From Megalobrama amblycephala (taxonomy: Eukaryota; Chordata; Actinopteri; Cypriniformes; Xenocyprididae): DNA of 64,000 nucleotides. The stretch covers positions 11,757,008 to 11,821,007 of the forward strand of contig NC_063054.1 of assembly GCF_018812025.1 (NCBI RefSeq), in the 5' to 3' direction. The position numbers and the translations under genes were made by a program. Shown here piece after piece: positions 1-11,852 of this stretch (position 1 is its first letter; every line of letters begins with the position of its first letter). Below the pieces are notes generated by a model. That model was not told where the DNA came from. It saw only the letters and a list, made by a program, of their open reading frames with translations, and did not search any database.

Positions 1-790
1 CTAAAGAAAACAATAGGGCCTTCAGCCCCTTACAGGGCTTTGGCCCTAATAATCCTAAAGAAAACAAAAGGGCCTTCAGCCCCTTACAGGGCTTTGGCCC
101 TAATAATAATAATAATAATAATCCTAAAGAAAACAATAGGGCCTTCAGCCCCTTGGGCTTTGGCCCTAATAATCCTAAAGAAAACAATAGGGCCTTCAGC
201 CCCTTGGGCTTTGGCCCTAATAATCCTAAAGAAAACAATAGGGCCTTCAGCCCCCTACAGGGCTTTGGCCCTAATAATAATAATAATAATCCTAAAGAAA
301 ACAAAAGGGCCTTCAGCCCCTTACAGGGCTTTGGCCCTAATAATAATAAACGGAGCAATTCCAATAGGGTCCTCACACCATCGGTGCTCGGGCCCTAATA
401 ATCCTTAGAAGAACAAGAGGGCCCTGCGCGCTAATTCGCTTGGGCCCTAATAATCCTAAAGAAAACAATAGGGCCTTCAGCCCCTTACAGGGCTTTGGCC
501 CTAATAATCCTAAAGAAAACAATAGGGCCTTCAGCCCCTTACAGGGCTTTGGCCCTAATAATAATCCTAAAGAAAACAATAGGGCCTTCAGCCCCTTACA
601 GGGCTTTGGCCCTAATAATAATAATAATAATCCTAAAGAAAACAATAGGGCCTTCAGCCCCTTGGGCTTTGGCCCTAATAATAATCATAAAGAAAACAAA
701 AGGGCCTTCAGCCCCTTACAGGGCTTTGGCCCTAATAATAATCCTAAAGAAAACAATAGGGCCTTCAGCCCCTTGAGCTTTGGCCCTAAT
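1..790. repeat. Hairpin minisatellite array with AAT spacers
   Basis: About 12 copies of a roughly 40-55 bp unit follow one another. Each unit has AGGGCC, then AGCCC, a short loop, GGGCT, then GGCCCT, so it can fold into a nested hairpin, and units are joined by CCTAAAGAAAACAA and a variable (AAT)n run. A divergent unit at about 396-447 is the reverse complement of the left end of the repeat element at 43951, which shows where the array came from. Long open frames across it on both strands are artefacts of the repeat, not genes. The array probably continues left of the window. Confidence 0.9.
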
Positions 791-945
791 AAATATAGCT
801 GCGAGCAGCGATGACGGGCCAACGCCCGGTGGCACCGCCACCCCGGTGGCTTCAGGTCAACTGTGCACAGCGGGCAATGGGCATTTAAAACGGTTAAGCA
901 TAAAAGTACTATGTCAATATCACACCACATTTACTGCAGCAGCTT
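785..945 (-). repeat. Terminal fragment of the 43951-45685 repeat family
   Basis: The GC-rich block from the GCTGCGAGCAGCGATG motif onward is the reverse complement of 45530-45685, with the same run of motifs (ACCGCCACCCCGGTGGC, CTGTGCACAGCGGGCAAT, then ACTATGTCAA). Similarity fades near 945. It directly follows the minisatellite, which derives from the opposite end of the same family, so the two pieces are in head-to-tail order. Confidence 0.8.
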
Positions 946-2126
946 TTACTTCAAACTTCAGCCATGTTTTTAGTGTTTTTGGTCCAAACAGCATATTATT
1001 AACTTTTAACCATTTCAATTACCAGAAGACTGCTATTACACTACAATTGTCCACTATAGATCAAGTTTTAGAATAACAAATATTTTCGTACATATATTTC
1101 CCTGTCAGCTTGCCTCCTTTAAGATGACAAATACATGATTTTGTTTTTTACTCCTACTGCTACTACCTTATTAAATTTATACACATATTTCTTTCAAACC
1201 ATATTAAGGCTGTGCACTATAAGTAAATGTTGTGTTATACCAAACTATTATTTTAACATTGATTATATCATAATATTTACAAATAAATAACTACACACAA
1301 AATATTGCATTGTACCCTAAACAATGCAGTTTTATTTTCCAAGTTTCAAAGTTCATTAAAACTCATACAATGAAAACATAGAATCAATCCACTTTAACCA
1401 GTGCCTAACACAGCTATTTTGTCATTCGAACTTAAAAAAAAACAAAGACTAACAGTTTTCTTATCTTTTTACTGATCTGAAGTATAGTACCTTCATTTTG
1501 AATTCATCCAGGTTCAATTACTAAACATACAATCGAAATTTAATTTAAATCAAACAATGAGTGCAAAATATCATCCTAATCTGACATACTGTTATTTGTG
1601 CAAACTCCACCGTGCTCTGAGAAATCTAATTTAGCCTTAATGCGAATGCCTGTGATTGCTGATGTTGTATCCACCTTATTCCAACGCCCCACGACGCTTT
1701 GCACGAATTATTGGAGTAATTTCCGTTAAACTGTAAACAGTCAGTGATAGACACTATGATCTTTTTAAACTGGGTACAATAAGATGACATTATTCTACTC
1801 ACCCTTCAACCAATGAACAATAAATGGACATTTAAAAGTGTGAAAGCATCAACAACGTAATTTCAACAAGCCATGTAAAGGTGTGATTTTTTCCACAGCA
1901 ATAACGGATGGGTTGAACATATGCTATAGTGATATATATATATATATATATGCATTATGTAATACATTGCCTTAATAAAAAAGGTCATGAACTTCAGCAT
2001 TGTGTGATACTATTTCAAAGTGATTTCCATTTTAATAAATTGTATTTACCTGTGAAACAAACCTGGAAAGAGACGTGAGGCTTTGAGGAGATTCTTTGTG
2101 CATTCCAGTGAATTATTAATGGGATG
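946..2126. other. AT-rich stretch, no gene seen
   Basis: Both strands are full of stops and no protein family is recognised. A short (TA)n run lies at about 1930-1950. Nothing else can be supported. Confidence 0.6.
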
Positions 2127-3528
2127 TCCCGAAACGTTCTTAGTTAAGTATACCTTCTGTAAGTCATACTTTCGTAAGGTTTGTCTGAAACACTCTTAGC
2201 TATACCTTATCACTGTTGACAGTCTATACGAATATAATTCTGAAGTTGTAATACACCCAGTGTTAGATTAGGATTATGGCAAAGAATAAAATGCAAAAAC
2301 TTCACTGCTAAATTCAAATGTGCTTTGGCACTGAACCAGAGACAGATATGTGCTCCGCGCTTGTCATGTAACGTTATCACAACTATTCGGTGTTTTTAAC
2401 CTCAACGTGCTTTATTTTAGGTTTCAGACATTTAAATACACATTTGAATTAAGTAGGCTATAAAAAAGACATTTATAGTTTGTTAAATTCCATGCAACAA
2501 TAACCCTTTCAATTATGATTTGACGAAGTGTTTTATTCATATCGTGTAAGAAACAATAAAGTTTAGTCTACTCTTCTCCCAGTTCACCGGCCACATACTT
2601 TTATGTATTTCGGGGAAGATTTCGTAAATCCGACAGCTCTAACTGCCATGTAGCCTAAACTCATTGCGCAACGAAACACATTCACTTCCACATATTTCAT
2701 AGTTCGGGGAACACGCTTAGAAACGGTACATCTTCAGTTAAGGTCTACCTTTAGTCTTCGTAGCGCGAGTTTAAGGCCACAGTTATTTAGAACATAATTG
2801 TATGTATTAATTCCTTGGAGACACGTCATGCAGCTGGCAGATATGTATGTAGCTCGTTAATATCGTTTTTCCTTTGTTATTCAAAATATTCACAGACTTG
2901 TTAACTACACATGCATTTTATGATATATTCTGATTGTAAAATATGTGGAAGTGAATTTTTGTCGCGCGATGAGCTTGCACCGCAATTCGGAGCTGTCGGA
3001 TTTACTTAATTTTCCCCGAAATACATTAAAGTATGTGGCTGGTGAACTGGGAGAAGAATAGAGTAAACTTTAATGTTACATACACAATGTGTATCTGATA
3101 TTAATAAAACACTTCGTCAAATTATATAATTGAAAGGGTTATTATTGCAGCTTCTATAGACATCAGTGTATTGAATTTGAATTTAACAAACTATAAATGT
3201 ATTTTTATATAGCCTAGTAGGCCTACCTCATTCATATGTGTATTTAAATGACTGAAACCTAAAATAAACCTGATGTGGGGTTGAAAACACTAAATATATA
3301 GTTGTGATATATGACTGAGCGCGTCTGTCTCTGGATCAGCGCTAAAGCACATTTGAAGTGAATCTTTGCATTTTATTCTTTGCCATAATCCTAATCGAAC
3401 ACTATGGTGCATTACAACTTCAGAATTATATTCGTATAGACTGTCAGCAGTGATAAAGTATAGTTAAGAGTGGTCCAGACCAACCTTACGAAAGTATGAC
3501 TTACAGAAAGTATAAGAACGTTTCGGGA
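2127..3528. mobile_element. Foldback (long inverted repeat) element
   Basis: Arms of about 570-590 nt (2127-2696 and 2938-3528) are inverted copies of one another around a 241-nt centre. Anchors seen in both arms include TCCCGAAACGTTCT at the outer ends, GACAGTCTATACGAATAT, CCAGTTCACC and CACTTCCACATATTT at the inner ends. Small indels separate the arms, so the element is not recent. No transposase is visible. The size and structure fit a non-autonomous foldback DNA transposon. No target duplication was recognised, so the superfamily is unknown. Confidence 0.75.
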
Positions 3529-5110
3529 AACACATATTAACATTAAGGTACAGCTTAAGGTATAACTTAAGAATGACGTAGAGTTAAGAATATTTGCCCT
3601 GATTGTACACAGACTATTTAAAATGAGCAGTGGAACTTTTTCTGTATTTGGTTGACTGTATTTTATTTTGACAATAAACAGGCTGCGATGTCAAGTTATA
3701 GCTACTAAAACTGATATGGCGCCGGCGCGTTCACTTGAATTTTCTTATAAAAAACTTAAAATACTCAGACATTTATGGTCATAAGAGTAACACCATTCGA
3801 ATCTGTGTAGGTATAAGTATTATTGTAACTATTATTTGTACTCACACAATAAAACATTGCTTGAAAAATAAAGACAAGCAATGCCTTTCCGTGAACTTCT
3901 CAAAAATGAATCGAAACTCATCATATACTAGATGGTCTACTTGTCGCAGTTTTTTTCTTTCATTTTCTTAATATGTTAATTATTTAGATTTAATATATTT
4001 CATGTATGCCTAGCTATAGGCTATTTATTCCTTTTATAAGATTTCATCTTGTTTTTTCTCCGTTCACAGAAGCGCTGCATGATGCAATGAATCCTCATGT
4101 TTTTGTTGTTTCTCCTATATAGCCTAGGCTAAAACTAAAGCCCTGGGATTTTTTTTTCCTCATTCTAATTTCGTTTAATTCTAATTTAACATAATCTTGT
4201 CGGATAATGAAAGGATCGCGTCGGTTGAAGGTCGTTGTGGAAAGGAAATTATATTGAAAATATAATTTTCAACTAATATTTAGGCTATATTTTCTTATAT
4301 TTCAGGCTTATTTCGATTAGCATAAATGTATTGAATAGTTTTTTAGTTAACTATAGGCTAATAACCTTGCCTAGGCAAAACATCCACAGAACTGCAGTAT
4401 ACCTATACAGAATTTTTCCAGCTGTTTAAGCCACGAATATTTCCAAATATTCACGAATTATTTAATGCCGTCTAAGACACAATCTCTGACCGGGAGTCTC
4501 AGACTCATCAAGGCCAATAAACCTACAGATGCAAACATAATTTACATTATGCTACTTTTAAGAATAATGACACAAATGTTGGAAAAGTAATGTAGACCTT
4601 TTTTGAGGTAGGCTATATTGTCTCCACTTTCATTCATCAGTTTTATTTTGATAAATAGGTCTGTGACAATATAGCATTATTGTTGTATCCGTAGCGCCAG
4701 GCCTGTTTACCGGTATTTTAGCTGCATTATTTTTGAATAGGCCTATAATAAAATGCGACTGAAACACCAATGATAATATTTTTCTCTCAAAAACTTAATT
4801 CTGACTTGGTGCATGTGGCATAATCAGGTGCGAGTTATTTTCTAGAATGTAAGTAATGCTAAATAATAAAATTGTGTTTTATTAGGCTATTAGAAACTGC
4901 ATAGGCTACACGCCTATAAAACAATAATATTGTGTTCATTACTCTATGGGCACTGCCATCGATACAGGCATCGAAAGGTATTTTACACTATATTTGCTTC
5001 TGCTTTTCGAGTGCGGAAGAGTGATAAAGGCATGATAAATTCTCTATTATTGATCAGATAAAGGTATAGCCTATACATTCACGTCATATATGCCAACAAA
5101 ATGTCGTTTT
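3529..5110. other. AT-rich stretch, no gene seen
   Basis: Only short, unconvincing open frames occur, such as one at 3735-3971 without family resemblance. No repeat with clear ends was recognised, although the base composition is typical of old transposon debris. Confidence 0.5.
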
Positions 5111-5235
5111 AACGACATAAGACATCTTTTCTCGTAATAACGAGATGTTATGTTGTTAAGACATCTTTTCTCGTAATAACGAGATGTTAACAACATAACA
5201 TCTCGTTATTACGAGAAAAGATGTCTTAACGACAT
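5111..5235. repeat. Nested hairpin with 49-nt arms
   Basis: Positions 5111-5159 and 5187-5235 are almost perfect reverse complements. The 27-nt loop repeats the same CTCGTAATAACGAG hairpin found in the arms, so the block is built from three copies of a short self-complementary motif. It resembles a small palindromic MITE, but no flanking duplication was resolved. Confidence 0.75.
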
Positions 5236-5772
5236 AATTGAGGGGAAAAAAATATTGTGTATGAGCCAATACGCCACCGTAATATATAGCCAAGATGATA
5301 ATACATGTGGTGTAGTATTTCCTTACAAACTTACAAAGTTTTGGCCTTGATCGAAGGTATATCCACTGTCATCCCCCCACGGCTATTTTAAATAATAGTT
5401 TTACGTTTTCATATGCATAGCCTATTTCATATTAATTATACTGTATTATAACTCAACCATTATAATCATCTGCCAAACTTATCCTCGATAATTCCATGTT
5501 GTTTTGGTTGAGTTTAATGATAATGCTGTCCTAAACCTATAGCGGACAAAAACATAACAGACTCAAAGCCCTAAAGAGTGAGCACACGCTTTCGACATGC
5601 ACTTTTGAGAACACTAAGGAAAGAGCGCGTTCTCTTCGCCTGATGGACACTTCAAACACACGTTTGCACTGCCTGTTTGGTTTACCTGTTTAAAGTTCAT
5701 AACGAGCGATTTGTCTGACTCAAAACGCACGTATTCAACGCCCATTATTGGACAAAAATTCTGCAGGAACCC
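5236..5772. other. No gene seen
   Basis: AT-rich sequence without a convincing open frame. The minus-strand open frame at 5614-6048 is a shadow of the LINE fragment on the other strand. Confidence 0.5.
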
Positions 5773-6390
5773 TTTCAGTCTGGTTTTCGCCCCCTCCACA
5801 GTAAAGACGCTCTTCTCAAAGTAGTGAATGATCTCCTCCTCGCCTCTGATTCTGGTGTCCTCAATTCTGGTCCTTTTGGACCTGCTTCCGCTTTTGATAC
5901 CGTCTGTCACTCTGTACTTTTGTCCCGTTGTCTGCAATCGGCATTTCAGAAACGGCAAAGCGCACGTCAATCTCAACAGACGCAACAGTTCATTAGCATT
6001 GACAAATTCAACTCTCATTCTGTCACCTTCTCCCGTGGAGTGCCTCAAGGATCTGTCCTTGGTCCACTTTTATTCTTAATCTACACACTTCCCCTAGGTC
6101 AGATCATCCGGCGCCATGGCTTTAATTTTCACAGTTATGCTGACGACACACAAATTTATTTCACTGTACAACCTAACTCTGTTTTTCCTCCCCCTTCCTT
6201 AACATCTTGCTTACACGATCTCAAAATATGGATGGCTCAAAACTACTTAATGTTGAATATGGAAAAAACGCGTTAGCTCCTAAATCCCTTGATCTCACCC
6301 AACACGATTTTTCGCGTGTCCTGGTTCAACCCTCTCCCATATTCGATCGGTGTGTTGTTCGATTCTAGGCAAGCTTTGAACCCCACATCA
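5773..6390 (+). pseudogene. L2-type LINE reverse transcriptase fragment
   Basis: The plus strand encodes the palm part of a non-LTR reverse transcriptase. From 5773 it reads FQSGFRP and ALLKVVNDLLL, then AFDTVCHSVLL (the first catalytic aspartate), GVPQGSVLGPLLFLIY and HSYADDTQIYF with the catalytic YADD, then LHDLKIWMAQNYL. This order and wording fit the L2/CR1 group of fish LINEs. The frame is damaged around 5860-5890, a stop falls at 6276, and similarity resumes briefly (GVLFDS, EPHINQ) before ending near 6390. Endonuclease and 3' tail are missing. It is a dead, truncated copy. Confidence 0.85.
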
Positions 6391-6394
6391 ATCA

Positions 6395-7226
6395 GCACGC
6401 GTTAAGAACGCGCGTTTTTAACGCAAATCACACGTCGAGGACGCGCGTTTTGTTACCAAAAAATCAGACGCGTCAGTGTGCAATCAGACGTCCGACCAGG
6501 CGTTTGTGAGTACTTTGGCTTGCCATAAATTCGCCTCGCGCGAATGACGCGAATTGAGCGTTACGCGCGAATGGTGCTTTTTGTGCATTTACGGGTTTGA
6601 CGCGAATAAACGCACGTCGCGTCTGACGCCCGAGTTGAGGGCGCGCTTTTGAAAATTTGAACTTTGGCGTAAATTCGCGCCGCGTTAGTTCGCGCGACCA
6701 ATCGTTTCGCGCGAGGAGTCTGCTTGCTGCTGTGGCGGCTGCTGTGGCGGCAGGCCCGCCCGGAGTCACTCATTCAAAATGGAGGAACGACTGATATTAT
6801 CAGTGAGCAGTCACCCAGAGATTTATGACACAAGTTCATACTTCTATAGAGACAGGAATAAAAAGGACCTCGCTTGGAAGAGTGTCGGTGAGGAGATTGG
6901 GCAATCTGGTAAGTTGTAAATACACATTTCACTTTTGAGTCACGTACACGTTTATCGACCCGCGAATACAAAGCGGTAGCTCTCTCGATGAACGCACGAT
7001 CAACATCAGCCATCTTGCAAACAGACAACCGCCTAGCACTTGCCCCTCCCACAAGAAGCGGATTTCGCCTCAGACGCGCGTCAATTTTGCTTCAAACGCT
7101 TGTTTTTTACGCGCGTCTATTTCGCTCTAGACGCGCGAATGCATTCAAAATGTTCAAGCGGCAAACTAGACGCGGTAGACGCGAATTTGACGCTCTATTC
7201 GCGTTTGGTGTGAACGCAGCATTAAA
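6395..7226 (+). mobile_element. PIF/Harbinger-type element remnant
   Basis: A GC-rich island with many repeats of the GACGCGAAT and ACGCGCGT motifs on both sides surrounds one exon-like segment (6779-6908). The right end carries GTTTGGTGTGAACGCAGC, a form seen at ends of fish Harbinger elements. Because the only coding piece is a MADF-type domain and no DDE transposase is visible, this looks like a deletion derivative. The left end was not precisely resolved, and the insertion abuts the L2 fragment. Confidence 0.6.
6779..6908 (+). CDS. MADF-domain exon of a Harbinger DNA-binding protein (partial)
   Basis: An ATG at 6779 opens 43 codons that read MEERLILSVSSHPEIYD, then YFYRDRNKKDLAWKSVGEEI. 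This is the start of a MADF (Myb/SANT-like) domain: the first helix, the conserved acidic/tyrosine turn, and the tryptophan in the Lys-x-x-x-Trp stretch. It ends at a good splice donor (GTAAGT at 6909). Harbinger elements carry such a second protein, which in known members binds the transposase and transposon DNA in the nucleus. The remaining exons were not found, so the gene is incomplete. A domesticated host MADF gene is a less likely reading, given the surrounding repeat structure. Confidence 0.65.
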
Positions 7227-8030
7227 GTCCAGTCAATTCACTAAGCTACAGAAAGTGAAAGTAAAAACGGACCGAGCTTTCAGCATCTGACGCTGCATTA
7301 ACGGCACATATTCTCTCAGAGGAGAGGAGAGACGAATCTCTTTCAACATATGCTGATGACGGTATTGGGTAACTCTCTTAATTTATTTTCTAAATATTTC
7401 TCTTGTGGCCGATATACGTAGTAAAAAAATAGAATTGAATTATTTCGTGTTAAACAAGTTGTTTTTGTAATTTCCTTGACTGCACTTATTTTAATTGATG
7501 ACTGATTATTACAGTGTTTAGACATATTATAGACTGTTAATAATTTTAATTATAGGCCTATAATTAATTGTATAACCTACCTAAAAGTTTTGCGTTGATG
7601 CACTAAGAAATTATTACAGGATAAATGAATTGTAGTACGCCTATAAATTTAATAGTAAAAGTAGGCCTACTATAATAATAATAATAATAATAATAATAAT
7701 TTAATACATTAATTGGAAATGCCAAATCATCTTAATATCACTGATAGCTGATGCTTTTTTTGAGATATCTTTGGCTATCATCCATATACAGTACATGGTG
7801 TCATCGTTTTCACAACCCAAGTATTTTCACACATAGCTATATTGTGAGCTCATATATCGTATCGTATCGGGTCTCTCCTCATCCACCACCAGTGTGCAGC
7901 ATCCACTTGGAGTGTAGGCCTATGCCCGGATTAAAGCAACCGTTTTTAAAGGACACTAATCAGAGCCACAACAGGCTGTAGCTGTCAAATGTGGGCGGGG
8001 CTTCAGTGACATCACCAGTGTCATAGGGAT
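7227..8030. other. No gene seen; AAT microsatellite
   Basis: AT-rich DNA with an (AAT)n run at about 7671-7700. No coding family is recognised on either strand. Confidence 0.6.
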
Positions 8031-8262
8031 CTTCAACAATTAAATAACAAGTACTTTGGGTGTTTTGTTCATCATATTTATTTTCATATAAATGCAACAA
8101 AACTTAAATTATATCCAGTTTATTAGCAACATAGTGCATAAGTGTGAATCCTGCGATATCCATCTTTGATCTTGTAGGTGGCTGATCTACTACAAGAAGA
8201 GAGAACTGTTGGTCTTAACTGCACTTTTTTTACTCCTCCCCTCACTGCAGCCGCCTACTCTC
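8031..8262. repeat. Copy 1 of a 230-bp direct repeat
   Basis: This block, from AACAAGTACTTTGGG to CAGCCGCCTACTCTC, is repeated in the same direction at about 9424-9652 with roughly 85-90 percent identity by eye. The two copies flank the inverted-repeat element at 8690-9400. They may be remnants of a larger transposon or a local duplication. Confidence 0.7.
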
Positions 8263-8327
8263 ATCTACATTTCAGGCGAGGCGAAGTGAGGTGCATCTCA
8301 AACGAGCCTATTTAAAGGGAATGTCTC

Positions 8328-8402
8328 CAGTTACTGATATAACCTCGGTTCCCTGAAATGGAACGAGATGCCATGCGATCATGCCGTGCCACTTATGCTC
8401 AG
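8328..8402. repeat. Possible DIRS-like terminal fragment
   Basis: The stretch TAACCTCGGTTCCCTGAA, followed by GGAACGAGATG, resembles the outer end of the two DIRS elements at 37902 and 46843 (TAACCCTCGTTCCCTGAA). Only about 40 bp can be compared by eye, so this may be a solo terminus of a related family or chance. Confidence 0.35.
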
Positions 8403-8689
8403 GGTTTTTTGTCAATTGCTTGTTCATTCAAAAGATTCTAAGGAAACGGCACCGAGCACCGTGTTCCCACCCCTGATTTGCATGCTTGAACGCCATTAGA
8501 CATTAGGCTTATTTGAGATGAGCAAAATAGCAAGCCAGCTAGAAATGTGTCTGAGTGTGGGCTGCCTTGCTCTGATGACATGCTGACGTGTGTCAAAAAA
8601 ATCTTGCGACAGCGATGCGGCCGCGTCGGATTCCGTAGACAGGCATAGTAGCTCTCCACCAACTGTGCTGATCAAAAGTACGATAGGAA

Positions 8690-9400
8690 ACGACTTGCTG
8701 ATGACGCAGCAAGTTCACTTTCAAATGAAAATTACCCCAAGCTTTACTCACCCTCAAGCCATCCTAGGTGTATATGACTTTCTTCTTTTTAATGAACACA
8801 ATCGGAGAAATATTAATAAATATCCTGACACATCCGAACTTTATAATGGCAGTGAGCAGGTATGAGCTAAAGAAGGGTCTTCATCCACATTCATTCATCA
8901 TAAACATATTCCACACGGCTCCAAGGGGTTAATAAAGGCCTTCTGAAGCGAAGCGATGCGTTTGTGTAAAAAAAAAAATATCCATATTTAACAAGTTATG
9001 AAGTCAAATATCAAGCTTTTGCCAGACTGCCTTCCATATTCAAGTTACGAAGAAAGTGTAAACTGGCGTCACGTCAGTTAATTTTTCGTAAGATGAATAG
9101 GGTAGGTGTAGGACGTAGCGTAAGCATTTTGAACTGCGAGAATTTTACACTTTCTTCATAAGTAGAATACAGAAGGAGGTCTGGCGGAAGCTCGGTATTT
9201 TACTTCATAACTTCATTAACTTATTTAAATATGGATATATTTTTTTTTTTTACACAAACTCATCACTTCGCTTCAGAAGGCCTTTATTAACTCCCCGGAG
9301 CCGTGTTTATGATGGATGGATGTGGATGGAGGCACTTTCTTTAGCTCATACTCATTGATCCTGCTCACTCCCATTAAAAAAATATATAAAAACATGTCTG
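8690..9400. mobile_element. Inverted-repeat MITE-like element
   Basis: Two long arms meet near 9055. Both carry CTTCTGAAGCGAAG/CTTCGCTTCAGAAG, an A/T run, ATATCCATATTTAA, the GAGCCGTG motif and the GAGCTAAAGAA motif in mirror order. The left flank has AGCTTTACTCACCCTCAAGC, a motif common at the edges of fish DNA-transposon repeats. There is no coding sequence. It sits between the two copies of the 230-bp direct repeat. Confidence 0.7.
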
Positions 9401-9423
9401 TATTAAAGTAAAAATACGTTTTT

Positions 9424-9652
9424 CAAAATAAATTATATAACAAGTACTTTGGGCATCTTGTTCATTATATTTATTTTCATATAAAAGCAACAGAACTTAA
9501 ATTACATCCAGTTTATTAGCAACACCGCTCATGAGTGTGAATCCCGCAATATCCGCCTTTGATCTCAGGTGTCTGATCCACTACGAGAAGAGAGAACTGT
9601 CTTGGTTGCACTTTTTTCAATCGTCCCCTCATTGCAGCCGCCTACTCTCGGC
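9424..9652. repeat. Copy 2 of the 230-bp direct repeat
   Basis: Same orientation and motif order as 8031-8262, with scattered substitutions and one short gap. Sequence on its right (9653-9816) is unique by eye. Confidence 0.7.
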
Positions 9653-9816
9653 TGAATAGACAACTTGCACAACTACTTCTGAATTCTATTTAGTACAGCT
9701 CGGGAGTTTCCTGTCAGTGTTCAGCATACCTATGTACAGAGAGCTTTTCATGAAAACTCTGATTATTACTGCATTTTAGGACTGCCAAATGTTTTTTTTT
9801 TATACAATTAATCATA

Positions 9817-10219
9817 TGTGACCCTGTACCACAAAACCAGTTATAAGTCGCATGGGTATATTTGTAGCAATAGCCAACAATACATTGTAGAGTCAAAATG
9901 ATCGATTTTTCTTTTATGCCAAAATTCATTAGGATATTAATCATGTTCCATGAAGACATTTTGTAAATTTCCTACCGTAAATATATAAAAAATGTATTTT
10001 TGTCAGTGGATATGCATTGCTAAGGACTTAATTTGGACAACTTTAAAGGTGATTTTCTGAATATTTAGATTTTTTTTTTTTTTTTTTTTCAAATAGTTGT
10101 ATCTCAACCAAATATTGTCCTATAATAACAAATCATACATCAATGGAAAGCTTATTTATTCAGCTTTCATATGGTGTTTAAATTGACCCTTATGATTGTT
10201 TTTTTGGTCCAGGGTCACA
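9817..10219. mobile_element. MITE with GTGACCCTG termini
   Basis: The left end reads TGTGACCCTGTACCACAAAA and the right end is its inverse (TTTTTGGTCCAGGGTCACA). The arms are partly complementary inside and the centre contains an oligo-T run at about 10070-10090. It is a compact, non-coding, terminal-inverted-repeat element of a type widespread in cyprinids. The exact superfamily cannot be read from the flanks. Confidence 0.8.
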
Positions 10220-11849
10220 TACATATCTGGTCCTGCATTAATATGAATGATCTTCAACCTGCTGTTATATTTCCCTTCCAAATATGCATTCTGAATAATA
10301 AATAAATATATTTCCCCACTAACCTGCCACAGTCCAGTGATCGTCTTCTCATTAACAGTGTTTTTCTTTACTGATCATATTTCATACCTGTTGAACTTAC
10401 ATTTTTAAATGAATTTGACCGATAAACACTTACGAAAGCCCCGCCCACAACATTTTGAGGTCGGGGACCATGATCCGTAGAGGAGTTTACTACCAATACA
10501 TTGTAGGGCGAAAGTGAAACGTAATCAGCCACGTAACTATGGACAAGCGATTAATCAGAACGCCGCATCCGCTATTTTGTCGACAAAGCAGTAAGAGGAG
10601 ATTAACAGGTGGAGTTAAACTTGAAAAATTGTGTATTGACGTCTTTCCGCGTTTGAAACAACATTCCATTCTCATGTTCATTCATGTTTATTTGATGCTA
10701 TAAATGGACTTAGGAAGAGATGATCGGTTAACGAGCCTGAGCTGAGGCGCTACAGCAATCTGACGATCATAGAGCCACAAAACGGTTTTTATTGTTTGAA
10801 TGTTTGAAAGCTGGGACTTTGTTTAATATCATAAGTAACCTGCTCTGTCTCGTCTGTCGATGTGTTGTCAGTTTCCTCTTTGCTCCGCGATGTATTTTCC
10901 ACTCTGTGTGCCGTGACAGAAGGCTTGTCGGACAAAGCAACAGTAACTAAGGGGGGCGAGTCTTTGCGAATAATGTTAAATATTTAATTTAATTCCGCCA
11001 TCGCGTCCGTTAAGAAGATCGACAGCGCATTAAAGAGTAACATAATTACAGCGCAACTTCTTTGAATATTAAGCTGGCCCGATGGTCGCTTTCTGTTGAC
11101 AACTTGCGTCGCTCAACATACGTCACTTACTGGCTCTGATTGGTTGTAGGTCTAATTGAGGTCTTTCCTGGATGGTTGAATACGCCCCATACAAAGCCCA
11201 ATACAGTATCAGACTCAATTCGAGATTGTATGACACGTCAGGCTACCGAAAAACACTTACAAAAGTGAACCATGGTTTTACTATAGTAAAAGTGTAGTAA
11301 CTATGGTTAATTTTCGTAAGAGCAGCATTGTGTACATTGGTGCCCTTATTCCAGTGTTTGAAATAGTTGAATGAATGTGTGATAACTGCCTTAAAGAAAT
11401 GTAATAATGTTAAATATTTAATTTAATTTAATCTTAAAGAGTAACATAATTACAGCACAACTTCTTTGAATATTAAGATTTCTGGCATAAAGCTATGAAT
11501 TACATACAGTGAAAAGATTGTCAATGAAAAATGATAAAGAATAGTGACTAAAATAAATAAATCAATGTTCATTCTGATCTTATTCATCAGGTCTCACTCA
11601 CACTGCAGCATCATGATTACTAGTGTAGAGCGCTGACACCATGTGGTGAAAGAATCACGGCTTATGTTGGATTAAATTTTAAAAATTACTTTGAGTTTGG
11701 AAAATTCTATACACTATAATCATCAGATTCTCTCTTCTCCTGTCTCTGAATATGTCTGGATTTTGAAATCATCCCAAGAACTCTCATTTTAAAAGGCGTT
11801 TAGTCAGCTAGGTGATTACAGCACAGTGAAAATAACTGAGAAATAACTG
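10220..11849. other. Non-coding, repeat-derived stretch
   Basis: No gene is recognised. About 90 bp around 10968-11068 (GTTAAATATTTAATTTAAT, then AGTAACATAATTACAGC) recurs in the same direction at 11408-11485, so part of the stretch is an internal duplication. A small hairpin around AACCATGG lies at about 11266-11315. The GC-richer part at 10430-10980 has no open frame. Confidence 0.5.
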
Positions 11850-11852
11850 AGT

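Noticed and set aside
1..790. CRISPR array
   Set aside because: Units abut with AAT spacers that are simple repeats, not unique spacers, and the genome is vertebrate.
40..814. Several 80-124 codon open frames on both strands in the first 800 bp
   Set aside because: They run through a codon-multiple minisatellite and repeat the same few residues; no gene.
5614..6048. 144-codon minus-strand protein
   Set aside because: Antisense shadow of the L2 reverse transcriptase, which has catalytic motifs on the plus strand.
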